A stretch of DNA of 64,000 bases from Fratercula arctica. Lineage: Eukaryota > Chordata > Aves > Charadriiformes > Alcidae. The notes beneath the pieces are model-generated. The model did no database searches, was not told the DNA's origin, and worked only from the letters and a program-made list of their open reading frames with translations. The stretch is taken from NCBI GenBank assembly GCA_947846985.1, contig CANTUZ010000004.1, positions 80,825,159 through 80,889,158 of the forward strand. Reading direction: 5' to 3'. This document shows positions 14,701-24,200 of the stretch, piece by piece (within the stretch, counting starts at the first letter, position 1; each line of letters begins with the position of its first letter). The translations under genes and the position numbers were made by a program.

Positions 14701-17022
14701 TTCAATTAAACGTTACCAGAACTTCAACATATCAGACAGTTTTGCTTTCTTTTTAAATCTACCTGAAAAGTCTACCGACTTACGCAAGCATTCACTACGT
14801 TGAAAAGCGTAAAAGAAAATATACCAGGTATTAGATTTATCTTCATTCTAATATTTTTTTTGTTTCTACTACGAAGCATTGGCAGCTTCGTGTCTTTCGT
14901 ATACCTGATAGCACTCAAGCTTGCAATGGAACTTTATACTCATTTTCCCCCTATTTTGACTATCAGCAACACCACACCTTCAAATAAACTGGTCTTCAGC
15001 TTTCACCTGCAGCATCAGGCATGTCAAAAGACGCTTATCTCATGACAGTTACTACTTAATCAGTACCTTATTCGAGTTACTTAATTCCTTATGTTTTTTC
15101 ACCACACAGTTGATGATGTCACAAACAATCTGCATTTTTCTTTCTGCAAAGCCAAACTGAAGAAATTGCTGTTTTGTTAAAATTGGTTTATATTGAAATT
15201 GATCTCGAAGAACCTGCAACAAGGTAAGAGTTTGCTTCACTTTCAAAATCACCACGCAATTTGTTGTAGAAATGGCATGCTCAGGTTCTTAATTTTCTAC
15301 AATCTTTTCTTTCATTCTGCACTTCAACAGTTAAACCTTTTCTCATCTGGTTATTTATATATTCTCAGCTGTTTCTTCTGACTAGACTTTCAACATACCT
15401 CTTCCAGAAACATTCCATTCACATCACTCTTCTAAAGTTTAACTCACAGTCTTAAAATTCATGAAATAAATGACTGTATACATTAATATTTAAAAAGCTA
15501 AACAAAAAGTTTCTGAAGTGAACGCACAATAAAAAGTTGTATTAATCTCAGCAAATGCATCAGAGGGCTAAGCAAGGCTCCCACTGAGCCTTTTCGTAAC
15601 GGAGTCTCTGTGCTCCTCGGGTGGAAAATGAGTCTGAATAAACCAGTATGCATTAACAAAGCAAGTCACCTTTTATAAAAATGTGCTTATGGATATTTTT
15701 AATAATAGTTCAAAATTCTTTTCATTCAGTTAAGAATTTGATTCCAGTTTATGAACTGTTAGATATTATACTTTATATATTAACATGGCATGGTATTTTA
15801 AAATAGCTCTATTTCTTAACTGTACTTTCACTACAATTATTGAAGTTTGCTGTGATTTTTTTGCTGGTTATTTCTCCTAAGGTCATGTCTATAGAAGTGT
15901 AATATAATATTTCGGTATTGTTCAAAACTAACATAAAACAATATGTTTCTGCAAGCGTGTCAAAACTGAGATTTGGCTAACAACATCCACCCTTATTTTC
16001 ATGAAAATCTAAATAAAGAATTGCCACACAGTGACTTACTACTCATCTTAAATCCTATCACAATTACATTCCTTGCCAAAAATTTTCCCTTTCTAGTAAT
16101 ACTCATACTAGATGTTTCATTCTTTTGAAGCCATCCTCAAAACTGTCTCCTCTGCAAAGAACATGAAGAGAGATACCTTATAAATAGCTTCAATAAAACG
16201 CAAGTCACTCTTTGCTGTGAGTTCCACATCGCACTTTACCAAAAGTTCCGCTATATAAGTTGAAAAAGATGTAAAAGAATAGCTGATGATTGGTAAAAAT
16301 GCAGCTGGATCACCCTTTACTAACCTATTGAGAAACAAAAGTATTTTACACAGCAGAAGATAACAAAAGCTTTTCATTACATGAATTCAAACATTTAACT
16401 TGAAAGGTGTTTTAATATCGCAGGATGTTATATGCAAGTATCTCCTTCATTTTAAGTTTTTTTCCAGGCATATCTCATTCAGCAGTCTTTACTGTTATCT
16501 GTAAAATGCTCAAAACAACATTTTTGTGACCCTCCTATAATTATATAACATTCTCAGGTCTAAAGCCTACCAGCATTTCCATCTCAAGATTCAATACCTT
16601 TTTTTCTTAATCTTTACAGGATGAAGGGTCCTGAATAAAATTTTGGTAGCACTTACAAAGAAATTATAAGAGAGATTAATCAAAGAAAAGAGAAAAACAG
16701 CAGAAGAAAGCAGTGCAAGATAATGATACGCTTCAGGATTACTCCAAGGACTGCTCAGCACAGCAAAACTGCATCTTTTTATCTTCCAGTTCACACGTAT
16801 CAAACCCCAGCTTCCCTCAGACATATGCTCTGCTTACTCAGCACTAGCTGCAATGCTAATATTTATACATATCTTGTTTACACTTCTTGCTGTCATCACG
16901 TATTAGCATACATTTATTCAAACTGCCGCTTACACTGTATAATCCACATCTCTTGGATAATTTAACAAGCGAAGTCCTTGTTCTATTTTTCTTAAACTTC
17001 CTTTTAGGTCTCCTGTTGCCAT
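5737..17022 (-). CDS. CEP44: CEP44, centrosomal protein of 44 kDa (11 coding exons)
   Basis: Coding exons in transcript order: 17022-16934, 16324-16177, 15213-15067, 14136-14029, 12904-12821, 12581-12450, 12067-11858, 9092-9023, 6974-6850, 6592-6555 and 5794-5737. All introns are GT-AG and every phase joins, giving 1209 nt: 402 residues plus TGA. The human protein is about 390 residues. The N-terminal third (residues 1-128, including [15 protein letters not shown] and [13 protein letters not shown]) matches the conserved CEP44 domain. Residues about 240-300 are rich in Leu, Glu and Lys and read as a coiled coil ([27 protein letters not shown]). Residues 129-236 are acidic, low in recognisable motifs and expected to diverge most. 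Family knowledge: CEP44 sits at the proximal centriole and helps convert centrioles to centrosomes. The start codon has A at -3 and G at +4. The gene is head-to-head with FBXO8. The call rests on recognised homology; exon edges are read by eye. Confidence 0.94.
6555..6592 (-). CDS. CEP44: CEP44 coding exon 10 (38-nt short exon)
   Basis: A 38-nt exon encoding [12 protein letters not shown] plus two bases. It aligns to the ETT-Q-MER--K segment near the C-terminus of human CEP44. The acceptor is TTGCAG and the donor is GTAAGT. Without it the terminal exon is read in the wrong frame (immediate TGA), so phase requires it. Confidence 0.86.
6850..6974 (-). CDS. CEP44: CEP44 coding exon 9
   Basis: 125 nt, completing the split codon as Asp and covering residues 330-371. 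The acceptor is TTTCTCCACAG and the donor is GTAAGT. It contains [17 protein letters not shown], comparable to the Ser-rich STASSDSTP stretch of the human protein. Confidence 0.88.
6975..11857. other. CEP44 introns around exon 8
   Basis: Two introns of 2.05 kb (6975-9022) and 2.77 kb (9093-11857) of A/T-rich unique DNA. The only simple-sequence features are a poly-T run at 10275-10293 and a short G-rich stretch at 11154-11168. No transposon, RNA gene or extra exon was recognised. Confidence 0.6.
9023..9092 (-). CDS. CEP44: CEP44 coding exon 8
   Basis: 70 nt, entering in phase 0 and leaving after one base of a Gly/Asp codon (residues 307-329 plus one base). The acceptor is ATATTTCAG and the donor is GTGAGT. 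It encodes [13 protein letters not shown] and then CSRIPVSP. Ser-rich and weakly conserved, but both splice sites are strong. Confidence 0.82.
11858..12067 (-). CDS. CEP44: CEP44 coding exon 7 (coiled coil)
   Basis: 210 nt, phase 0, residues 237-306. The acceptor is TTTTCAG and the donor is GTATGT. It carries [25 protein letters not shown] and LLETQLLL, a clear match to the coiled-coil region of vertebrate CEP44, with heptad-like leucine spacing. Confidence 0.95.
12450..12581 (-). CDS. CEP44: CEP44 coding exon 6
   Basis: 132 nt, phase 0, residues 193-236, acidic ([19 protein letters not shown] at its end). The donor is GTAAGA. The acceptor AAAAG is followed at once by another AAG, so a 3-nt shift in the start (12581 or 12578) is possible without changing frame. 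Confidence 0.8.
12821..12904 (-). CDS. CEP44: CEP44 coding exon 5
   Basis: 84 nt, phase 0, residues 165-192 ([19 protein letters not shown] and on to AVPM). The acceptor CACTTAG follows a pyrimidine-rich stretch and the donor is GTAAAG. Only the YN-ED-I part resembles the human protein, so this exon rests mainly on splice sites and phase. Confidence 0.78.
14029..14136 (-). CDS. CEP44: CEP44 coding exon 4
   Basis: 108 nt, phase 0, residues 129-164, beginning [11 protein letters not shown] and ending ALNSKQ before a GTATGA donor. The sequence is basic then polar and weakly conserved. It is assigned because it lies between certain exons, is open in the required phase and has usable splice sites. 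Confidence 0.8.
15067..15213 (-). CDS. CEP44: CEP44 coding exon 3
   Basis: 147 nt, phase 0 at both ends, residues 80-128. The acceptor is TTGCAG and the donor is GTACTG. It encodes [13 protein letters not shown] and later [11 protein letters not shown], closing the conserved N-terminal domain. Confidence 0.95.
16177..16324 (-). CDS. CEP44: CEP44 coding exon 2
   Basis: 148 nt, residues 30-79. The acceptor AG is at 16326-16325 and the donor GTATCT starts at 16176. It encodes [17 protein letters not shown] and, further on, [10 protein letters not shown], the most strongly conserved block of the CEP44 N-terminal domain. Confidence 0.95.
16934..17022 (-). CDS. CEP44: CEP44 coding exon 1 (start codon)
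   Basis: It begins [15 protein letters not shown], the expected CEP44 N-terminus, and encodes residues 1-29 plus two bases of codon 30. The donor is GTAAGC at 16933-16928. The acceptor 5' of the ATG is uncertain: AG dinucleotides lie within 30 nt upstream (minus sense), so the 5' UTR part of this exon is probably short. Confidence 0.92.
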
Positions 17023-17143
17023 TGTTCCACATGCTATTCTTCTTTCAGGTTATGAAATAAATGGAATACAGTACATTCTCCTGCTTTAAAAAAAAATAAA
17101 TATATATATATACACAAAAATTACAAAATGCAATAGATTTATC

Positions 17144-17203
17144 GGGAGGGGGAGGGGAGGGGAGGGGAGGGGAGGGGAGGGGAGGGGAGGGGAGGGGAGG
17201 GGG
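17144..17203. repeat. (GGGGA)n microsatellite
   Basis: About 11 near-perfect copies of a 5-bp unit with G4 runs on the plus strand, 120-180 bp upstream (in CEP44 sense) of the exon with the start codon. The regularly spaced G4 runs could form a G-quadruplex on the non-template strand for FBXO8-direction or the template strand for CEP44 transcription. Confidence 0.95.
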
Positions 17204-18843
17204 AAAACAAAGAGAAAAAAAAAAAAAGAGACAACAAAAAAGCAGCAGCAAACCATGAAATCACCAAATCGGTTTTCAGATCCATCAAAGGGATAAATAA
17301 GAGCTGGTTAGTAAATTCTTAGACAGAGGAAGAGGAGACTGATGAAAAGAAAAAAAAATAAAAAAAAAAAAAAGAAATTGCCATAAGAGATCTAAAAATA
17401 CTGGCAACTCCCCCTGGCTGGCAGACAGTAAAAAGACAGACCTGAAGCAGTATCTTCAAATATCAGTATTAACAATAATGTTAAAGAACCTTGTCTGTCA
17501 CTCTATTGCTTCAAAACACACTTATATTTAGGGGTAGCCCATGAGTACTATTTAATGTATCTTGCACCTGTTTGTGTATAAGCAACCCATATTAGTTCTT
17601 CTCCAACACAAGACTTTAAAAGCACAGACTGGATGACTGTTCAGCTCTTAAGTCACAACTGAAAACAAGTGGCCTGTACCTTAGCACTCTGGACAGACTG
17701 ACAGAACTGGAGAAAGCCTATTAGCAAACTGCCAAACTCAGTGTTTTTTTGAATGGTTTAGAGAAGAAACAAGTCAAAAAAAAAAAAAGAGTACAGAACT
17801 ACAGAAAGTTGACACTTCTCACAAAAAATAGTTCTCCTTCCTCACATCCTTGAGATTTGCTTGTGACTAGCTTAATCCTCTACAGTACTTCCCCCAAAAG
17901 CTGCAGTAAAAGTAATGATTTCAGCTATAAAGCCTTAAAACAGACATTTACTGTTGAATTTTCTGCTATAACCTGAGAGATAATTGCCTGCCACTGTCTT
18001 CACTGAATTTCTTTTCTTGCCAGAAAACAAATACGTTGAAGTCTACCAATCCAGGCAGTGAAGAGGTATTGCCTAAAAGCCTATACATGAAGAGACAATC
18101 AAAATACAGAATTTCATATCATTTCTCTTGCTGACACGTGAGATCCAGAAAAAAAAAAAAAAACAAAAACAAATGCTCCAAAGAGATTATGTCTAGCCTT
18201 GTCAGAAATCAACTCTGATGGGTACTCCAATTTGCAGCTTTGTTATTTGATCCTAATCATTAAAGCAATGAGTCTTTTTGAAAGGAACTTCCTGACCACA
18301 CACTTCATGTACAGTAAAAAAAAAAAAAAAAATACAGTTAAAGCTTGCACTCACAATAGTCTGGGTTTGTGCGTGTTTTTCCTTCTGCTGCCTCTATGGT
18401 GTTTAAATCAGCAAGCTTCAAGATTAACATCTTCACATGTGTTCTGCCCTAGTTAAAGTATTTCCTTCCTATTTAATTATTAGGTTCTTCCTCTTTAATC
18501 ACTGGGTTCTGAGTTATTAGCCATGCTAAATGTAAGTACACAACACTCATTGTTAAAGGCTAGGGGCAACTTAACCTCAAGTATTTGGAAACTGAGGCAG
18601 CTATTCTTCCTGCATTACCTTACAAAGTGATCCACCCTACAGTTTTGCCAATTTAACCAGATCTCAAGACAAGTTTCAAAGAGTCTGACATAAAACTGAA
18701 GCTCTAATCTGCAATGCAAATACTCATAGAGGACACACTCACAGGAATTCATCTAATCCTATGTCGTTTCCCAAAAGTATCAACAATCCTTTCTATACCA
18801 GACCTCTGGATGCAAAAACTGGCAACTATCCTCACTACAAATT

Positions 18844-19075
18844 GAATCATAGAATGGTTTGGGTGGGAAGGGACCTTAAAGCTCATTTGTTCCACTCCCC
18901 TGCCCTGGGCAGGGACACCTCCCACCAGCCCAGGCTGCTCCAAGCCCCGTCCAACCTGGCCTTGAACCCCTCCAGGGATGGGGCAGCCACAGCTTCTCTG
19001 GGCAACCTGGGCCAGGGGCTCATCCCCCTCACAGTAAAACATTTTTTCCTAATACCTAAATCTGAGAGGAGATAG
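18844..19075 (-). mobile_element. CR1 LINE fragment, 3' end
   Basis: The reverse complement of the avian CR1 3' end: it opens with ATCATAGAATGGTTTGGG, then GGAAGGGACCTT, and runs through GGGCAGGGACACCTCCCACC. 5'-truncated, as is normal for CR1. Sited in CEP44 intron 1 about 350 bp from the minisatellite. Small open frames here are CR1 remnants. Confidence 0.93.
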
Positions 19076-19429
19076 CTCAAGAGATCATAAAAATAACAGA
19101 GTTAAGTTTGTGGAAAATACTTTAACATCTTGGGAAGGTAAACACTGTAAAAGTACCACAAAGTTTTTGCCTGTATGAATTCATGACAGAACAGTTACAG
19201 AACGCTGGCTACCCAGAATAAAGTCAGGTATAACAAAGGTTTAAGAGACGACAACCCAGAGCTGCAAGTGGTTTAAAGAACAAATCTCAAAATTGCATAT
19301 GGTATTCAAAGAACTAATGAAAAAAAAAAAAAAACAAAAAAACAAAACACACACACAAAAAAAAGCATGCCACTTACCACGTATCTCGGTATCCCGTGAC
19401 CAGATGGAGAGCGGGCCTCCCCGGCTTGA

Positions 19430-20110
19430 CCCCGGGGCTCAACGGCCCGGAGGGGGACGGACACACCGCCGAGCCCTGAGGGAGAAGTCGGGGGACGGAG
19501 AGACCGCCGGCCCCTCAGGGAGAAGGGGGAGACGGACAGACCGCTGGGTCCTGAGGGGAGCAAGGCGGGGGAATGGACAGACCGCCGGGCCCTGAGGGAG
19601 AAGGGGTGACGCGGGTGGGGTGGAACGGAGAGACCGCCGGGCCCTGAGGGAGAAGGGGATGGGGGGAACGGAGAGACCGCCGGGCCCTGAGGGAGAAGGG
19701 GATGGGGGGAACGGAGAGACCGCCGGGCCCTGAGGGAGAAGGGGATGGGGGGAACGGAGAGACCGCCGGGCCCTGAGGGAGAAGGGGATGGGGGGAACGG
19801 AGAGACCGCCGGGCCCTGAGGGAGAAGGGGATGGGGGGAACGGAGAGACCGCCGGGCCCTGAGGGAGAAGGGGATGGGGGGAACGGAGAGACCGCCGGGC
19901 CCTGAGGGAGAAGGGGATGGGGGGAACGGAGAGACCGCCGGGCCCTGAGGGAGAAGGGGATGGGGGGAACGGAGAGACCGCCGGGCCCTGAGGGAGAAGG
20001 CGGGGGGACGGACAGACCGCCGGGCCCTGAAGGGAAAGGGAGCCCTAGAACACCGCCGGGCCCTGACGGAGGGGGACGGACACAAACCGCCGGGCCCTGA
20101 GGGGATAGAT
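19430..20110. repeat. 43-bp GC-rich minisatellite
   Basis: Tandem array whose core is GACCGCCGGGCCCTGAGGG followed by AGAAGGGGATGGGGGGAACG. The centre (about 19627-19998) has eight virtually perfect 43-bp periods, read from ACG positions at 19626, 19669, 19712 and on to 19970. Diverged copies of variable length flank it, about 15 in total. Because 43 is not a multiple of 3, the minus strand stays open as a 43-residue peptide repeat over 129 bp (long frames of 368 and 207 codons). I regard these as noncoding, since CEP44 splices this segment out. Confidence 0.96.
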
Positions 20111-20138
20111 AGGGAACGAGAGAGCCCCGGCGACTCAC

Positions 20139-20235
20139 CCGTACTCGCCGCCCCCCTCAGACGCCCGCCGCCGCTCCCGGGCTCAGACCGAATCTGCCGC
20201 CGCCGCAGCCAACGGCCGCTTCCGCTTCCCGCGCC
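20139..20235 (-). other. CEP44: CEP44 predicted noncoding first exon
   Basis: A strong minus-strand donor, GTGAGT, lies at 20138-20133 inside the CpG island, with exonic CGG before it. An untranslated first exon ending at 20139 would splice across about 3.1 kb to the exon with the start codon. The 5' limit is a guess placed just inside the CRE. Confidence 0.45.
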
Positions 20236-20249
20236 GGCCCCCCTCCGCG

Positions 20250-20262
20250 TGACGTCACTTCC
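20250..20262. promoter_or_regulatory. CRE palindrome with overlapping ETS site
   Basis: The 8-bp palindrome TGACGTCA is the full CREB/ATF consensus. The following CTTCC makes GGAAGTG on the other strand, an ETS-family core. It lies midway between the inferred first exons of CEP44 and FBXO8. Confidence 0.7.
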
Positions 20263-20289
20263 AGCAACAACAGCACACGTCACGCCTGC

Positions 20290-20463
20290 CAGGCAGGAGA
20301 CGGGGCGGTGGCGGCCTCCCTGCGCGCCGGAGGGGCCTTCGTGGCTCCCACCGCCTCTCCCCGCCGCCGGGGGCTGTCCAGCCCCGTCCCGCCCGGCAAG
20401 GCCCACACGCACCGACCTAGGCCGGGCTCGTCGCGGCGGCGGTCGGGACCCCAGCTCGCACAG
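20290..20463 (+). other. FBXO8: FBXO8 predicted noncoding first exon
   Basis: CAG|GTACGG at 20461-20469 is a good plus-strand donor in the CpG island. It would join to the acceptor before the FBXO8 start codon across about 4.8 kb. The 5' edge is a guess. A second possible donor (GAG|GTACTT) lies near 20886. Confidence 0.42.
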
Positions 20464-20623
20464 GTACGGGCCGCCGCCGGAGCCCCTCAGGCGGGCGCGG
20501 ACGGACGGGCGGCGCAGCTAATCAAGAGCCGGGGCCGTTGCGGGCTGCCCAATGGCGCGCGGGGGGCGGTGCCCGCGGGTCAGGGCCGCCGGTGGGCGCT
20601 GAGGGAGAGCGGCTCGGCCCCGG

Positions 20624-20680
20624 CGCGGCTCGGTTCGGCTCGGCACGGCACGGCTCGGCTCGGCTCGGCTCGGCTCGGCT
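20624..20680. repeat. (CGGCT)n pentanucleotide repeat
   Basis: About 11 copies, partly interrupted (GGTTC, GGCAC), in the CpG island 160 bp beyond the FBXO8 first-exon donor. GC-rich and potentially unstable. Confidence 0.9.
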
Positions 20681-20992
20681 CTCTGTGGTGGGGAGAAGCG
20701 GGGCTCGGTGAGGCGGCGTCCCCTCAGCTTCGGCGGGGGGTCCGGGCTGTGCCGCTGGAACCGCCGGCGGGGTTGCCTGGAGCCGGGGCGTGAGGGGGAG
20801 CGGCAGGCCTCGGACGCCCGTGCAGCTGCCATGAACGGGGGTTCAGGCGCGATAACATCGAAGGAAGGGACGTTTTCCTCTTGAGGTACTTGTGGTCGCA
20901 CAGCAGCAGGCGTAGGGCTCGGCTGCGTGAAGTGTTTCCATCGAGGGTGTGTGTTGTGTTGTGCTTAATTAAGCAGAAGCCAGTACAGTATT

Positions 20993-21232
20993 AATCATAA
21001 AAAATTTTGGGTTGGAAGGGACCTTAGGGCCCACCCAGTGCCACCCCCTGCCCTGGGCAGGGACACCTCCCACCAGCCCAGGTTGCTCCAAGCCCCGTCC
21101 AACCTGGCCTTGAACCCCTCCAGGGACGGGGCAGCCACAGCTTCTCTGGGCAACCTGGGCCAGGGGCTCACCCCCCTCACAGCCAAGAATTTCTGCCTCA
21201 TATCTAATCTAAATCTGCCCTCTTTCAGTGTA
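20993..21232 (-). mobile_element. CR1 LINE fragment, 3' end
   Basis: Minus-oriented CR1 3' end (TTTGGGTTGGAAGGGACCTT onward, with the TCCAAGCCCCGTCCAACCTG block). Very similar to the copy at 18844 and in the same orientation, on the opposite side of the promoter. It lies in FBXO8 intron 1. Confidence 0.93.
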
Positions 21233-24200
21233 AAAATCTATCTTACATTTAGCTTTTAGGATCCTATCGTGCTCTTACAATAACTTATTATGCAGTAACA
21301 ACGTAACATGAAGAAGACATGCTTAAAATTGAAATCAGACTCAGACAGATATCTGACAGAGCCAGAGAAAATCAGGAATTTATAAGCAAGCTTGATGTTA
21401 TTTCTACTGTGATAGTTATTACAGCCAAACTATCAAGAGGTTTCAATTGTTAGATGAAGTTACATGATTGGAAGTTTGGAAACATATATTTGAGTGGCCT
21501 ATTGAATCTGGAAATCGAAAATGTATGTTCAAATAATTTAAAAACATAACTGCTGGACACCATTACTTAAAGGGCTTTATAATAACAATGGGTTTACTCA
21601 TCTTGTTTTATGAGTGAGTTCTCAAAGCATTCATCATGGATTGCTACAAAGCTATAAGTAATTGCGTGATGGGGGAAAATAAGATGTGATTTAACAAATG
21701 GCGTATGAGCTGCTGAATAGCCACACACATATTAAAGCTTGTGGATTTCTGGCAGCTGGTTTCTAGAATGGTTTAAATTGTGTCTCATTTTGTTTCTTCT
21801 CTGAAATTTTTCCAGTTGGTACTATATGTTTTTTTATCATTTTTTATCTTTAAAAAGACTTTTGAAACGATTACTCCAGTGCCATCTTCTGTATAAGTAT
21901 GTGAATACATTATAAGCAGGCTAGTTTCTTGAATGACATAGTATTTTCTTCTCTCTTGGAGCCACTTTCTAGTGTTAAATAATTTAGAAGTGATTATGTT
22001 GTAGGTGATGTATCGCAATTAGCTTTTGCGTGGCTAGAAAAACCCCGTGAGCGCCAACGAAAACTGTTGATATTCTTGTTAGGTCAGTGTTCCTCAGTGG
22101 AATGTCTTTTGTGAACAGGAACTTCTAGCTGAATATTACAATAAAGATATTAAACGAGCAACTAAAATTTGCATGTTTGATTTAGGGCTAAGTAGCCCTA
22201 AGTAGGAGAACTTGGTCCTCTGTAACCACTACCGAATTCTTTACAAGTAGTCCATATGGAACAGAAAGATAATCTGGCTTTGAAAGAGGTTTGAAAGCTA
22301 TTATAAAATTGCCAGATACTTATCTGATAGCGTAAAATTCACTTGATAATTCACTGGGCACAGCCTTTCTATGAACTGTATCTGATATTGCTGCTGGTCT
22401 TTCTCTCTAGTCTTTCTGGTGTATTATGATTATGAAACTTGTCACAATATGATTACTAATGATCTTCAGAGCCTTGAATTTCCTGTTACTCCTTTTTTTT
22501 TCTCTTTTGTTTAAACTGTGCCCAGATAATTAGTATTTTCAGAAGTTTTTTAACACTTGTGAGTTAACAAATGTGTATAGAAATGTGGCTTTGTTATAAT
22601 GATATAAACTAATGTCAGAAAAGATGGCAAAAATGCTAGCAAAATTAATTCCTTAATTTGTCTTACAAAAAGTTACTTCAACAAAGAGATTTCTACATTT
22701 AACAGAACTTCTGTTTCTCTCTACTTGACATACACAGTTTACGTAGAATAGGTTCTCTCATTTCATCTTTCGTAAAATGTCAGGTTTAATATTGCAACGT
22801 TGTCATATTTTTTGTTGCTGATTTCTATTGTTTTAGTGATTAAGGACTTGAAATAATGATGAGGAATTACAAGCTGGTTTTACTCCTCATTCTCTCTGTC
22901 CCTGAAACTGGTATTTTGCTGTTTGGCTATTTTGTCATTTTGTTTAGAGTCAATGCTGTATTTTCAGGCAGATTTTGTTTTCGTTTTTACTGAGAAAGTG
23001 TGCAAATTCTATTTGAGTTACAAGTGTATGTATAAATTTACATCTTTCAAACCCCTACATTTTTTTACATAGTTGAATTGAGAGATCATTTATTATTAAG
23101 TCATTCAGGATCATCTGATATATTCTGAGAGTGAACACAGCCTCTAAATTTGGCATCTGCATATTTGAAAGTGTAATGCTTTGTTGGCAGCGTTCAGTTT
23201 ACTCACAGGGCTAAGGTCAAGAATTGGTTGAAGCCTCTCAATATATTTGGAGATATCTGTTTACTAAGTACTGTACTTCAGTAATTAACAAGCTCACATA
23301 CAGTGCCTAGCAAAATGGGAACTTTATCTTAATTGAATCCTCCAGTGCAGTGATAGAAGCCCTTTTTGAAATGTTGTATGTGCTCAGAAATATTCCTTAT
23401 CTGCTTTTTTTTCATCCTGTAGGACAGTCTCCTCTCCTCCCAGCCCGTGGCTGTTACTGCCTACACACACAAACTGGTTTTTAGCTTGGTGCTAAAAAAA
23501 AAAAAGCTGGCACTGAGCAACTGCAGCTCTGGGAATATCTGTTTAAAAACGTTGCTACCTCTACTTATATCTAGCTAGATGTTGAAAAATAAAGGCAGAG
23601 TTCTCCATCTTGTGAAGAAATAAGATTTATTTACATCCAGAAGTTTAATAAATTAATTGCGAACACCAGCATGAATTACCAGTTTCATCAAACTGCTCGT
23701 CCTTGTCTTGCTGCTTTTTAAATGTGGTATAGCTTCCTCTTGTGGAGCAGCTTTACCGGTAGCCCTAAGGACTTTTAAAAATTTCATGCTGGCCTCAAGA
23801 AAATGAGGATACCTTATTTATGCATACATTTCTGCAGCCAATTGTATATCCTGTTTATGGCGTGACTCAGTAAGGTTGTTTTTTTTTTTTTTAAACTGAT
23901 AATTTATAGCAGTTGATCATGGTTTAACCTGCCTCTGTATGATAAAAAAAATTAAGCCAAATACATAACTGTACAAGAAATTAAAATAAAAATAATGATG
24001 AATCTATGTAAAATCTTACATATTGCTAAATTGAATATAATACATGTGACTACAGTTTCTTCTCAACTGTGGCCTTATCTAGAAATTAATTCCTGAATTT
24101 CCCCTGAATGGATGCTTATGCAGATAAGCGCTTCACCAGCCCACCTGAACCTGGCTTTGGTCTACTACCATTTCGGTTATGCTTTTTTTTTTTCCTGTAA

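Larger units (their letters stand above)
12905..16176. other. CEP44 introns between exons 2 and 5
   Basis: Introns 12905-14028, 14137-15066 and 15214-16176 are A/T-rich and unique. Short poly-A runs occur. Nothing else is recognisable. Confidence 0.6.
17023..20138 (-). other. CEP44 first intron
   Basis: This holds, from left to right: a TA stretch (about 17096-17112), a GGGGA microsatellite (17144-17203), unique A/T-rich DNA with several poly-A runs, a CR1 fragment (18844-19075), and the 43-bp minisatellite array up to the first-exon donor. Confidence 0.6.
20140..20830. promoter_or_regulatory. CpG island, divergent CEP44/FBXO8 promoter
   Basis: A very GC- and CpG-rich block sits between the two head-to-head genes. 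It holds a perfect CRE palindrome TGACGTCA (20250-20257) overlapping an ETS-type GGAAGTG on the minus strand (20256-20262), a second CRE half-site (CGTCA near 20279), an E2F/SP1-like GC cluster (20226-20240), a GC box GGGGCGG (20302-20308) and a CCAAT at 20549-20553. No TATA box is evident near the expected starts. This is the usual form of a housekeeping bidirectional promoter. Transcription start positions are inferred. Confidence 0.8.

Noticed and set aside
19430..20110. CRISPR-like array (regular 43-bp repeats)
   Set aside because: No unique spacers: the units are contiguous and identical. The setting is a vertebrate gene intron.
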